Of a stretch of DNA of 64,000 bases, positions 9,384-17,375 are shown in pieces; positions within the stretch are counted from its first letter, which is position 1, and each line of letters starts with the position of its first letter. The translations under genes and the position numbers were made by a program. Where the stretch lies: positions 20,148-84,147 of the forward strand of contig NZ_SIJK02000011.1 of the NCBI RefSeq assembly GCF_004762035.2. The letters run 5' to 3'. This DNA comes from Candidatus Chloroploca mongolica (GTDB taxonomy: Bacteria; Chloroflexota; Chloroflexia; Chloroflexales; Chloroflexaceae). The notes beneath the pieces were generated by a model, which ran no database searches, was not told the DNA's origin, and saw nothing but the letters and a program-made list of their open reading frames with translations.

Positions 9384-10727
9384 TCAGCCAGCAATGGCAT
9401 CATGCTCAGCCTGGGCCAGGGCACGGGGCGAAGCATATTCACGCCGTGAAACAGGGGCCTGAGCGACGGCGCCACGGCTCGCCCGGGTCAACTCAAAAGC
9501 CGCCCGCAGCAACGCTTCGTAATCAGAGGTCAACTCGCGCTTGCGCCGTCCCATCACCGTGCGTGTGACGCTAATCATGCCATCAATGCGATACTCGCGC
9601 AGCGTATCGCCACCCCAGGTGAAATGGGGAATATTTTTGGGAATGTTCTGCGATCCAAAAACATTGCTTCCTGTGCCGATCATCGTGCCGCCATTGAGCA
9701 AAAGGCCAATCCCGAGTTTCACATGATCGGCGAGGAACATCCCGAGCTTGATCACCCCACTATCAAATGGTCCAAGATCTTCGAGGTTGACCCGAATATT
9801 GCCATAATTATTTTTCAGATCGCTATTGGTGGTCATCGCCCCAATATTGACCCATTCACCGAGCCAGGAATGGCCAAGAAAGCCATCGTGATGTTTATTG
9901 CTATAGCCCTGGATAATGCTCGCTTCGACCTCGCCCCCGATGCGGCAAACCGGGCCAATCGCCGTTTCGCCGCGAATCCGAGCACTGGAAATCAGGCTCC
10001 CCCGGCCAATATAGGTTGGCCCCTGCAGAAAACTAAAGGGTTCGATATGGGCCTCGGCCTCGATAAAGATCGGGCCATCACGGGCATCCAACACCAGCGG
10101 CCCATCGAGGCGGGCGCGTGGATCAACATAGACCCGTTCGCCGCGCACCACCACATTTGGCATCTCGGTCGTGAGCAACGGCAACCGTTGGGCGAGGAGC
10201 GGCAGATCGCGCACCAGTTGCTCACCCGACTGATTGATCAGATCCCAGGGAAAGCCAAGCAGCAGGGGCGGCTTATCGGGGCCAAGATCATGCACCCGCG
10301 CAAAGCGCAGTAACTCATCACGCGCATCGCTCGTGTGCTGTGACTGGACAAAATAGAGCACAGCACTCGCCAGGGCCGGTGAGAGATAGGCTGCCAGGAG
10401 GGTATCGCCGGCGAGGTAGATCGTATTCAACGGCTCGTCCAGCAACCGGGGCAACCAGGCCAGATCGAGCGCACGGCCATTGATCAGGATGACCGGCTCA
10501 CCAGCCTGAAGAAAGGCCGTCAACCCTGCGGAGGGACCGAAGCACTTCATCAAATGAGGCCGCGCCATACCCATGGCCGCTGTCTCATCGCGCCTCAACG
10601 AGCGTACGGTCGCCTCGATCCGCTCACGCACCGTATAGCCACCAATCCGCAATTCAAAGACAGGTCGGGCCTGCACAAGCGTTGCGAAGCGCTGCCACAA
10701 CTCATCTTCAAAGACAATGAGGCTCAT
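9384..10727 (-). CDS. Alternative bacterial GlmU-type UDP-GlcNAc diphosphorylase / glucosamine-1-P acetyltransferase
   Basis: 447-residue protein of the 'alternative bacterial GlmU' type. The N-terminal half is an unusual nucleotidyltransferase-like region (GLTAFLQAGEPVILINGR), and the C-terminal half is a left-handed beta helix with hexapeptide repeats (VYVDPRARL, IYIGRGSLI, GGEVEASIIQGYSNKHHDGFLGHSWLG and NGGTMIGTGSNVFG segments, given here in part). Expected role: synthesis of UDP-N-acetylglucosamine, the precursor of peptidoglycan and glycans, in the cytosol. The start is three bases after the stop of the YvcK-like gene, with GGGGGTG upstream, so translation is coupled. Downstream selA begins 13 bases later. 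Presence of a phosphohexomutase in the same operon fits the pathway glucosamine-6-P to glucosamine-1-P to UDP-GlcNAc. Confidence 0.85.
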   Translation of the reverse strand: MSLIVFEDELWQRFATLVQARPVFELRIGGYTVRERIEATVRSLRRDETAAMGMARPHLMKCFGPSAGLTAFLQAGEPVILINGRALDLAWLPRLLDEPLNTIYLAGDTLLAAYLSPALASAVLYFVQSQHTSDARDELLRFARVHDLGPDKPPLLLGFPWDLINQSGEQLVRDLPLLAQRLPLLTTEMPNVVVRGERVYVDPRARLDGPLVLDARDGPIFIEAEAHIEPFSFLQGPTYIGRGSLISSARIRGETAIGPVCRIGGEVEASIIQGYSNKHHDGFLGHSWLGEWVNIGAMTTNSDLKNNYGNIRVNLEDLGPFDSGVIKLGMFLADHVKLGIGLLLNGGTMIGTGSNVFGSQNIPKNIPHFTWGGDTLREYRIDGMISVTRTVMGRRKRELTSDYEALLRAAFELTRASRGAVAQAPVSRREYASPRALAQAEHDAIAG

Positions 10728-10730
10728 GTG

Positions 10731-11924
10731 TCACCCCCGGCGTAAGAGCGCAAGAATCGCCCGGCTCAACTTCTGATTATCGTGGCGCAACACACGCACC
10801 GCCCGTTGTTCGGCGGGATTATTGAGCGAAGCCGTATACTGGATCACCGACGAAGCGAGATCTGCCTCGATCACCAGGCTCCCCTCAATCATCACCCCAC
10901 GGAGGCCTGCGGGACCTCCATTCGTCCCCGTCACAAGGGCCGTCTCTTCATACTCTTCAGGGGAAAGCACCACCGGCGACTGCAACGCAGCTGCATAGAG
11001 CCGATAGACTTCGGGGTCAATGCGCTGGGCATTGACCAGGACAACATCGGGGGTGAAATTCCCAAACGTCTTGATCGTCCGAATATGATCCGCCACACTG
11101 AACCCCGTAGTTCGTCCGGGCTCGGTCATCAGATTGCAGACATAGATCTTGCGCGCCTTGCTACGGACAATCGCTTCACGCAGATCATCGATCAACAGAT
11201 TGGGGACAATACTCTCGAAAAGGCTTCCGGGGCCAAGGATAATCGCATCGGCCTCACGGATCGCCTCAAGGGCGAGGCGAGTGACCTGGATCGACTCAGA
11301 CGTAGGGTTGCGTGCGAGGTGAAGATCCACGACGTGGCGTGGGGCAATCTGCTGATTCAAAGAGAGGTGACGCACATCAATTGAGGTACCATCGTCAAGC
11401 TGCGCCATCACCTGGATTGGCTCGGGGGTTGGCACCACATAATAGACATTCTGGGTCGCAAAGAGCCCCGAGGCACGATAGTAATACTCAACCGGATCTT
11501 GCACCGGAACAATGCAGGTCAACTGGCGCACCTGTTCGCCCATCGCGCTGAGAATCAGCATACCGGGGCCGCCCGAGAGGACGACCAACTTGGGGGGGGC
11601 ATCACGGCGATACCCGAGCACCACATCATCGCTTCCATCGGTCTCACCCTGGCGGAGCGGGATAATCATCACCCCGCTCAATTGCCAGAGGCCAAAGGCG
11701 AGCACGGCAATCCCGGCCCCACTCAACAGCACCGCGCGCCAGGGGCGCGGCATAAATTGCAACGTCAGGATCGAAAAGAAGGTGGGCAGATCCTCGAGGG
11801 AACGGTAGAGATGAATGAACAGATAAGCGACACCCAGTGACAGCAGCACCACACCCACAAACGTCAGTGCCAGGGGCGCCGTCAGGTAACCGAGTGAAGC
11901 AAACCGACGAATAATATTACGCAT
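10731..11924 (-). CDS. Membrane-anchored YvcK/CofD-like protein with altered N-terminal motifs
   Basis: 397 residues. Two hydrophobic segments (about 14-40 and 57-80) precede a YvcK/CofD-like domain. The strongly conserved family core is present: ADAIILGPGSLFESIVPNLL and KIYVCNLMTEPGRT. But the family's N-terminal motifs are changed: the glycine-rich GGGTGLS is read as SGGPGML, and the ADDGGSSG segment is replaced by VQDPVEYYY. Canonical YvcK binds UDP-sugars and controls carbon flow into the cell wall; loss of the motif suggests altered or absent ligand binding here. Start 11924 (ATG) is preferred to a TTG at 11942, with moderate certainty. It lies between the degenerate phosphohexomutase and alternative GlmU in one operon, which supports an envelope-precursor role. 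Confidence 0.75.
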   Translation of the reverse strand: MRNIIRRFASLGYLTAPLALTFVGVVLLSLGVAYLFIHLYRSLEDLPTFFSILTLQFMPRPWRAVLLSGAGIAVLAFGLWQLSGVMIIPLRQGETDGSDDVVLGYRRDAPPKLVVLSGGPGMLILSAMGEQVRQLTCIVPVQDPVEYYYRASGLFATQNVYYVVPTPEPIQVMAQLDDGTSIDVRHLSLNQQIAPRHVVDLHLARNPTSESIQVTRLALEAIREADAIILGPGSLFESIVPNLLIDDLREAIVRSKARKIYVCNLMTEPGRTTGFSVADHIRTIKTFGNFTPDVVLVNAQRIDPEVYRLYAAALQSPVVLSPEEYEETALVTGTNGGPAGLRGVMIEGSLVIEADLASSVIQYTASLNNPAEQRAVRVLRHDNQKLSRAILALLRRG

Positions 11925-11956
11925 AAAAATTGGCCTAAGCAAGCGACCTGGCTTGC

Positions 11957-13099
11957 TTATGGTTTGAGCAACTGTTCACGCTGGGCATCAATCAAACTAC
12001 GCAGATTGCCACCACTGCGCGCAACCATCTCGATGCAGACCAGACCTGCCAGAATCGCATCAGCATACCCTGCATAGCGTCCGATAATAATTTCACCGTC
12101 GGGCGTAGCCCCAACAACTGGGCGTTGACGTGGAAGGGCAAGCAATTCAACGAGACGCTCGGCCGGATCACGCAGACCTTCGACCCGCAGACCAGTCTGT
12201 TCTTCCCAGGCCGTGACTCGCGGCAGACCAGCGAGCGGTGACGCCAGGTCGGGGGGCGGGATCACCACGGCCCCCCGTTGACGATACTGACGAGCCATAT
12301 AGGTTGCGATCAAGAGCGCCGTCTCGGCAGGGTCAAGTTGCTCACCATTCTTATCAACGAGTGCCAGCGCGGTTCCATCAGCTGAAATCGCCAGACCGAG
12401 GTGCGAGTCACTTTCACGGACGAGCTTTTTCAACCGATTGAGCCCGGCCGTCAACGGTGCGGGTGTACTGCGCCCGAAGAGCGGGTCTGGTTCGCGGTTA
12501 ATTTCAATCGCCCGCGTCTGCCCACTATCACTCAAGAGGGCGGGCACGACACCGGCTGCCGTCCCATTCATTGCATCAACAAAAATGGTCAGGGAGGTAC
12601 GGCGGATCAGATCAAGATCAATCGCCTCACGGAGAGCAGCAAAATAGGGAAGCCGCAGATCAACCAACTGATCAGGGGGTAACGGATCAGCATGGGGAAA
12701 GAGCGGGGCAGTCACCTGGGCTGGATCTGGCTCAAGCGAAAGCTGCGCAGAACCATCGGCGAGTAGCGCAAGGCCATTGTAGTAATAGGGCCGATTGCAT
12801 GCCGACACATAGAGCGCACAGTGAGCCAGATGCTCATCAAGCGCGTGATGCAGGGCGGGCAACGGCATATGCGAACTGGCGAGACTCGCCTCAACGCCGT
12901 GGGCTTGCAAGATCTCGAGGCAATCACGAGCAAAGAGCGGCCCCATAAACCGCGTATCATACGCCACGAGGCAACTCAGATTGCGGGCACCCAAGCCACG
13001 CGCCAGCGTCATTACTCGCTGACGCACCTGATCAAGGGTAAAATCCGCGCTATAGATAGCCTGCCAGGCCAATGCATACGGACGGTAACGCTGGGTCAT
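11957..13099 (-). CDS. Phosphohexomutase-like protein lacking catalytic residues (probable pseudoenzyme)
   Basis: 380 residues, aligned by eye with the neighbouring intact mutase over domains 1-3. Where active enzymes have TASHNP with the phosphoserine, this protein has SACNRP followed by YYYNG (about residues 98-109). Where they have the metal-binding GDGDR, it has ADGTAL followed by LVDKNG (about 237-250). Flanking features are kept, such as DAMNGTAAGVVPALL and EPDPLFGRSTPAP. The loss of both catalytic serine and metal ligands argues against mutase activity; the intact frame and tidy spacing argue against a decaying pseudogene. Its ATG overlaps the stop of the active enzyme by four bases, so the two are made together and may form a complex or a sugar-phosphate sensor. 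Confidence 0.75.
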   Translation of the reverse strand: MTQRYRPYALAWQAIYSADFTLDQVRQRVMTLARGLGARNLSCLVAYDTRFMGPLFARDCLEILQAHGVEASLASSHMPLPALHHALDEHLAHCALYVSACNRPYYYNGLALLADGSAQLSLEPDPAQVTAPLFPHADPLPPDQLVDLRLPYFAALREAIDLDLIRRTSLTIFVDAMNGTAAGVVPALLSDSGQTRAIEINREPDPLFGRSTPAPLTAGLNRLKKLVRESDSHLGLAISADGTALALVDKNGEQLDPAETALLIATYMARQYRQRGAVVIPPPDLASPLAGLPRVTAWEEQTGLRVEGLRDPAERLVELLALPRQRPVVGATPDGEIIIGRYAGYADAILAGLVCIEMVARSGGNLRSLIDAQREQLLKP

Positions 13100-14469
13100 A
13101 GGCGCCTTCGGAATTCGTCCACGACACCCATCATCAGATCGCGGATGGCCTGCGCTCGTTCCATCGTCTGGGCTTCAAAGCGATTGGTTAGCGCCGGTTC
13201 GGTATTCGAAGCACGGAGCAGGCCCCAGCCATCGCCAAAATCAACTCGTACGCCATCAACATCAATCACCGAGTTCGTGGCACGGAAATATTCGTACACA
13301 TGCTCAATCACGCGAAACTTATCTTCCTCAGCACAAGGGATGCGCCCTTCGTCAATCGAAGGTAAGATCGGATACGGGGCGAGAACCTCGCGCAGGTTTG
13401 TTCCCAGTTGATGCAACGCATAAAGCAGATAGGCCCCGGCAAAAGCCCCATCATCAAAATAGTGGCCTGCTTCGGGGATAATCGTATGGCCGCTGAGCTC
13501 GCCCCCAAGAACCGCGTTCGTCTCACGCATTTTGGCCGAAAGGTTGGTATACCCTGTCTTCCACATCACTGGCGTCCCCCCCAGACTACGAATCGCCTGA
13601 GGCAAGATAGCACTGCATTTTACATCAAAAATCACTGACCCTTTGCGGCGACCAAGCAGATACGTGGCGAGGGCAATCAGGTAGCGATCGGCAAAAACGA
13701 TGGTACCATCGCCATCAACAATACCGAGGCGATCACCATCACCATCGAGCCCGACCCCGAGATCAGCGTGATGGTCACGCACCGCCACGATCAACTGTTG
13801 CAGATTTTCGGCCTTGAGCGGATCGGGATGATGGTTCGGAAAGGTACCATCTGGTTCGATAAAGAGCGGGACAACCTCAAGGCCAAGTGCCTCATACATT
13901 GCCAGCGCAATGGGGCCAGCCACACCATTACCTGCATCAAGCACGACGCGGGGGCGTTTCCCGGCAAAACCGATCAAACTGGTCACATGTTGCAGATACG
14001 CCTCATCAACCGAAAGGCGGGTCACATTTCCTTTGCCCTGCACCACATCACCCGACAACGCAAGTTGCCCAACCTCCTGGATCATCTCAGAAGGGGCCGG
14101 TTCGCTCCCATATACTGGATGGGCAAGGCGCAACTTCAGGCCATTGAAGGCTGGGGGATTGTGGCTCGCCGTCACAATCGCCCCGCTATCGGCGCGCAAA
14201 TGCTCGACGGCAAAATACATGACCGGCGTTGGTGCCTGCCCAATATCGAGCACATCACAGCCAGTCGCGCACAAACCATCAATCAGTGCGGCGGCAAAAC
14301 GGGGCGAACTGAGCCGTGCATCGCGGGCGACCACGACACGCTGCCCGCCCCGCCGACGGATCAAGGTGCCGGTTGCCTGACCAAGCTGGGTATAGACCGC
14401 TTCGTCGAGATCCTCATCGACAATGCCACGAATGTCGTATGCGCGAAAAATCGTCTGATTCAGGCTCAT
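13096..14469 (-). CDS. Phosphomannomutase / phosphoglucomutase family enzyme
   Basis: 457-residue alpha-D-phosphohexomutase that interconverts hexose-6- and hexose-1-phosphates. All four family motifs are intact: catalytic phosphoserine in TASHNPPAFNG (about 97-107), metal-binding GLDGDGDRLG (about 237-246), sugar-binding GGELSGH, and phosphate-binding RASNTEPALTNR near the C-terminus. The AYDIRG start and length are typical of the PMM/PGM subgroup, but glucose, mannose or glucosamine specificity cannot be assigned by eye. The start at 14469 carries a GGGAG site. It heads the operon running to selA. The upstream gap to the greA promoter is shared by divergent transcription. Confidence 0.92.
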   Translation of the reverse strand: MSLNQTIFRAYDIRGIVDEDLDEAVYTQLGQATGTLIRRRGGQRVVVARDARLSSPRFAAALIDGLCATGCDVLDIGQAPTPVMYFAVEHLRADSGAIVTASHNPPAFNGLKLRLAHPVYGSEPAPSEMIQEVGQLALSGDVVQGKGNVTRLSVDEAYLQHVTSLIGFAGKRPRVVLDAGNGVAGPIALAMYEALGLEVVPLFIEPDGTFPNHHPDPLKAENLQQLIVAVRDHHADLGVGLDGDGDRLGIVDGDGTIVFADRYLIALATYLLGRRKGSVIFDVKCSAILPQAIRSLGGTPVMWKTGYTNLSAKMRETNAVLGGELSGHTIIPEAGHYFDDGAFAGAYLLYALHQLGTNLREVLAPYPILPSIDEGRIPCAEEDKFRVIEHVYEYFRATNSVIDVDGVRVDFGDGWGLLRASNTEPALTNRFEAQTMERAQAIRDLMMGVVDEFRRRL

Positions 14470-14537
14470 GCTACTGCTCCCAAGGCAAAAGACGTGCGTT
14501 GAGATCCTAACGTAAAGGGGCGGTTCCGTCAAGGTTC

Positions 14538-14566
14538 TTTACAACTAGGCAGACACCCGCTATAAT
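14538..14566 (+). promoter_or_regulatory. Near-consensus promoter of greA
   Basis: TTTACA at 14538-14543 and TATAAT at 14561-14566 with a 17-base spacer. A start point near 14573 leaves a leader of about 170 bases before greA, which contains the hairpin at 14622-14644. Confidence 0.85.
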
Positions 14567-14621
14567 TGGCATATGTAACGGTTGCAAGAAGCCGGTGCTA
14601 GGCCGTGCGAGCCGTCAACAC

Positions 14622-14644
14622 AACTGAGAGTACTGCTCTCAGTT
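14622..14644 (+). terminator. Hairpin in the greA leader (possible attenuator)
   Basis: 9-bp perfect stem (AACTGAGAG / CTCTCAGTT) with a 5-base loop, followed by the U-rich run TTTCTTCATTTT. It sits about 50 bases after the likely transcription start and 100 before the greA ATG, so it could end or pause part of the transcripts. Confidence 0.5.
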
Positions 14645-14744
14645 TCTTCATTTTGCATCGCCCGGGAGCAGGGATCGCCCGAGGCGACCCTTCCATACTG
14701 TCGCTCCTATGGGCCAACGTGACAGGACTAAAGGCAGCGAAATT

Positions 14745-15218
14745 ATGACAGACAAGCCGACATATTTGACGCGTGAGGGCCGCGTAAAGCTCGAAGCTGA
14801 GCTTGAAGAACTTTCAACGGTTGAGCGCAAGCAGGTTGCCGAGCGTATTGCCGCCGCCAAAGAACTTGGTGACATTTCGGAGAGTGGTGAATACGAGGAT
14901 GCAAAAAAGTCGCAGGCCCTCCTGGAAGGCCGCATCCGCGAATTGCGCAGCCTTCTTTCACGAGCCGAGACAATTGATGAAGACCAGATCAGCAATGGCG
15001 AAGTACGCGTAGGCTCTTCTGTGACCGTACGTTTCGAAGAAGACGGTGAAGAAGAGACTTGGACGATTGTGGGCAGTGCCGAGGCAAGCCCGCGTCAAGG
15101 TCGTATCTCCAACGAGTCGCCGATCGGGGCTTCGTTGCTGGGGAAGCGCGCCCGCAATAAAGTGACAGTGCAAACACCTTCAGGTGTGATGAAACTCACC
15201 ATTGTGAAGGTGCGGTAA
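14745..15218 (+). CDS. greA: Transcription elongation factor GreA
   Basis: 157 residues, the standard GreA length. The N-terminal coiled coil (about 1-75) carries the tip acidic residues in [15 protein letters not shown] that stimulate RNA cleavage by backtracked polymerase. The C-terminal FKBP-like domain ends with the usual [10 protein letters not shown] and a closing beta segment. Start 14745 follows an AAAGG site and yields the typical N-terminus [17 protein letters not shown]. It is the first gene of a probable operon greA-lysS-(antitoxin-Doc-like)-SDR-acyltransferase, with lysS 49 bases on. The long leader with a hairpin recalls the E. coli greA leader, in which terminated small RNAs arise; whether this happens here is inference. 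Confidence 0.96.
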   Translation: MTDKPTYLTREGRVKLEAELEELSTVERKQVAERIAAAKELGDISESGEYEDAKKSQALLEGRIRELRSLLSRAETIDEDQISNGEVRVGSSVTVRFEEDGEEETWTIVGSAEASPRQGRISNESPIGASLLGKRARNKVTVQTPSGVMKLTIVKVR

Positions 15219-15267
15219 CGAACGAGATGCTGCGCGTCAGCGTTTGCTGCAGGGTAATCGTGAACTG

Positions 15268-16740
15268 ATGGAATTAAACGATCTTCAGGCTCAGCGTGCG
15301 GCCAAACTTGAACGTCTCAAATCCGCCGGTGTCGAGCCTTATCCAACCCGCGCCCACCGTAGCCATACTCTTGCCGAGGTCATGGCTCATTTTGATACGT
15401 TGCAGGCTGAACAGGCCGAGCTTACGGTGACCGGACGCATTGTTGGTGCCCGTCGCATTATGGGCAAACTCGCGTTTGCCCATATCGAGGACGGCACGGC
15501 AACGCTCCAGCTCTGGCTGAGCCGCGCTGACCTTGGTGATCACTGGTTTGAACGTTTTCGCGACGATCTTGACACCTTCGATATTGTGCAGGCAACTGGT
15601 ACGCTACGCCGGACGAAGACCGGTGAGGCGTCTCTCTTTGTGATGAGCCTGACGATGCTTGCCAAGGCACTCAACCCTCCTCCAGAAAAGTGGGCCGGGC
15701 TAGCTGATGTTGAAGAGCGCCATCGTCAGCGTTACCTTGACCTGATCGTCAATGCCGAGGTACGTGAGGTCTTTCGGGCACGGGCTGCAGCCGTGACGGC
15801 GATGCGCCGGGTGCTTGATGAGCGGGGGTTCCTCGAAGTCGAAACGCCGGTGCTTCAGCCACTCTATGGGGGAGCCGCCGCACGACCATTCAAGACCTTT
15901 CACAACACGCTTGGTCAGGAACTCTACCTGCGTATCGCGACCGAGCTCTACCTCAAGCGCTTGATCGTAGGCGGGTTCCCCGGGGTCTACGAGATCGGCA
16001 AAAACTTCCGTAACGAGGGGGTCGACCGTAGTCACAACCCCGAGTTCACCATGATGGAATGTTACCAGGCCTATGCCGATTATCATGATATGATGGATCT
16101 GGTCGAGGCGTTGATGCGAGCCATGGCAATTGCCGTGACTGGAAGCCCGCAGGCCACCTATCAGGGGCAGGTGATTGATTTCACGGGTACCTGGCCGCGA
16201 CTGTCGATGACGGCTGCGCTTGTCGAACAGACCGGGATTGATATCAGTGAGGCTCATGATCTCGCAACGCTTCACCAGGCCATCACTGCCCGCACCCTCA
16301 AGGTCGAACGCAAAGAAACCTGGGCGAAACAGGTTGATGAGTTGTTCAGCGTCTATGTGCAACCCTTGCTGATCCAGCCAACCTTTATCATTGATTATCC
16401 AGTGGCTCTGTCGCCGCTGGCCAAGCGCAAGCCTGACGACCCTGCTTTCACTGAACGCTTCGAGGCTTTTGCTGTCGGTATGGAACTGGGCAATGCCTTT
16501 ACCGAATTGAACGACCCCTTTGACCAGGAGCAACGTTTTCTCGATCAGGGGCGCGATTTTGCCGCCGGTGATGACGAAGCCCATCAGATGGATCGTGACT
16601 ATCTGAATGCTCTGATGTATGGGATGCCGCCAACGGGTGGCCTCGGAATGGGGATTGACCGCATCCTCATGGTACTGACTGACCGTCCTAATATTCGTGA
16701 GGTCATTCTCTTTCCCCATATGCGTCGGCGCGAATCATAA
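15268..16740 (+). CDS. lysS: Lysine--tRNA ligase (class II)
   Basis: 490-residue class IIb lysyl-tRNA synthetase. It has an N-terminal OB-fold anticodon domain, motif 1 ([11 protein letters not shown] with the LysRS-specific GGAAARPF following), motif 2 ([18 protein letters not shown], from about residue 246), and motif 3 ([13 protein letters not shown], about 460). The C-terminus [14 protein letters not shown] is typical. Start 15268 (ATG) is preferred to TTG 15244 because an AGGG site lies upstream and the extra residues have no family match, although its spacing of 13 is long. The pairing greA-lysS is common in many bacteria. The following antitoxin-like gene starts only 15 bases later. 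Confidence 0.96.
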   Translation: MELNDLQAQRAAKLERLKSAGVEPYPTRAHRSHTLAEVMAHFDTLQAEQAELTVTGRIVGARRIMGKLAFAHIEDGTATLQLWLSRADLGDHWFERFRDDLDTFDIVQATGTLRRTKTGEASLFVMSLTMLAKALNPPPEKWAGLADVEERHRQRYLDLIVNAEVREVFRARAAAVTAMRRVLDERGFLEVETPVLQPLYGGAAARPFKTFHNTLGQELYLRIATELYLKRLIVGGFPGVYEIGKNFRNEGVDRSHNPEFTMMECYQAYADYHDMMDLVEALMRAMAIAVTGSPQATYQGQVIDFTGTWPRLSMTAALVEQTGIDISEAHDLATLHQAITARTLKVERKETWAKQVDELFSVYVQPLLIQPTFIIDYPVALSPLAKRKPDDPAFTERFEAFAVGMELGNAFTELNDPFDQEQRFLDQGRDFAAGDDEAHQMDRDYLNALMYGMPPTGGLGMGIDRILMVLTDRPNIREVILFPHMRRRES

Positions 16741-16755
16741 GGGGAGGTGGCGTGA

Positions 16756-16971
16756 ATGCCACGATCGTTTACGATTGAGCGTGAGAATTTGCCGGCCGTT
16801 GTGCAAGGCTGGCTTCGTGCCGCAGGGCTTGGTGAAGAGGAACTCGTTGAGTTGATCTTTACCGAGCAAGAAATTTTGCTCCGTCGCCCGATGAGCCCGC
16901 ACTTGCGCGACTGGGCAAAAGGTGTGAGTGATAAGTACGACCAGGCGTTTCGACAAATTACTGGCTTGTAA
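16756..16971 (+). CDS. Small antitoxin-like protein (AbrB-type pattern)
   Basis: 71 residues. The order of a short beta-rich part (EELVELIFTEQEILLRRP) and a C-terminal amphipathic helix with W, Y and F (LRDWAKGVSDKYDQAFRQI) resembles AbrB/MazE-type antitoxins that bind their toxin by the C-terminal helix. I cannot place it in a named family with certainty. GGGGAGG lies 8 bases before the ATG, and the stop overlaps the next ATG (TAATG), the coupling expected for an antitoxin placed before its toxin. It lies directly downstream of lysS in the same direction. Confidence 0.7.
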   Translation: MPRSFTIERENLPAVVQGWLRAAGLGEEELVELIFTEQEILLRRPMSPHLRDWAKGVSDKYDQAFRQITGL

Positions 16972-17375
16972 TGATGCACTATCTGACCAAAGATGATCTG
17001 CTTGATCTGCATGCGTATGCCGTTGAACGCTACGGTGGTCTTCTGGGCATCAAGAGCCAGGATCGTCTCCAGACCGTATTGAGTGCGCCGCAACAAGAGA
17101 TGTTCGGGGCTGAACTTTATCCTGATCTGTGTAGCAAAACCGCCGTGCTTGTCTATATGCTGGTCAAGAGCCATCCCTTTGTAGGGGCAAATGATGCAAC
17201 TGCATTGTTGGTTCTGTTGCGGTTTCTTGAGATCAATGGGGCCGCATTGCAGGCAGCGATCGGGGCGGCAGAACTGGCGTGGATCTTTCGGGCCTTGAAT
17301 CACTCTGATCTTGATAAAGCGGGCCTCGAGCAGTGGCTGCGCGAAAGCGTCGTACAGCCTGAGGGGGCAGCATGA
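16971..17375 (+). CDS. Doc-like (Fic fold) protein with degenerate catalytic motif
   Basis: 134 residues with the shape of a death-on-curing (Doc) protein: the N-terminal YLTKDDLLDLH and AYAVERYGG, and the helix-loop that normally reads HPFxDGNKRTA. Here that loop is HPFVGANDATA (about residues 67-77), keeping His, Phe and Asn but losing the acidic residue, the Gly, the Lys and the Arg that bind ATP phosphates in active Doc kinases and Fic AMPylases. The flanking LLRFLEINGA is kept. So the fold is probably intact but phosphotransfer activity is doubtful. The gene is translationally coupled to its antitoxin-like partner (1-base overlap) and to the SDR gene (4-base overlap), suggesting a domesticated module rather than a selfish one. 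Confidence 0.75.
   Translation: MMHYLTKDDLLDLHAYAVERYGGLLGIKSQDRLQTVLSAPQQEMFGAELYPDLCSKTAVLVYMLVKSHPFVGANDATALLVLLRFLEINGAALQAAIGAAELAWIFRALNHSDLDKAGLEQWLRESVVQPEGAA

Noticed and set aside
12821..14502. Plus-strand frames of 196-244 residues opposite the phosphohexomutase genes
   Set aside because: Antisense shadows of a real gene; no Shine-Dalgarno or family match.
16756..17375. Active phd-doc toxin-antitoxin module
   Set aside because: The Doc-like active-site loop lacks the Lys, Arg and acidic residues, so a functional toxin call is not supported; annotated as degenerate.
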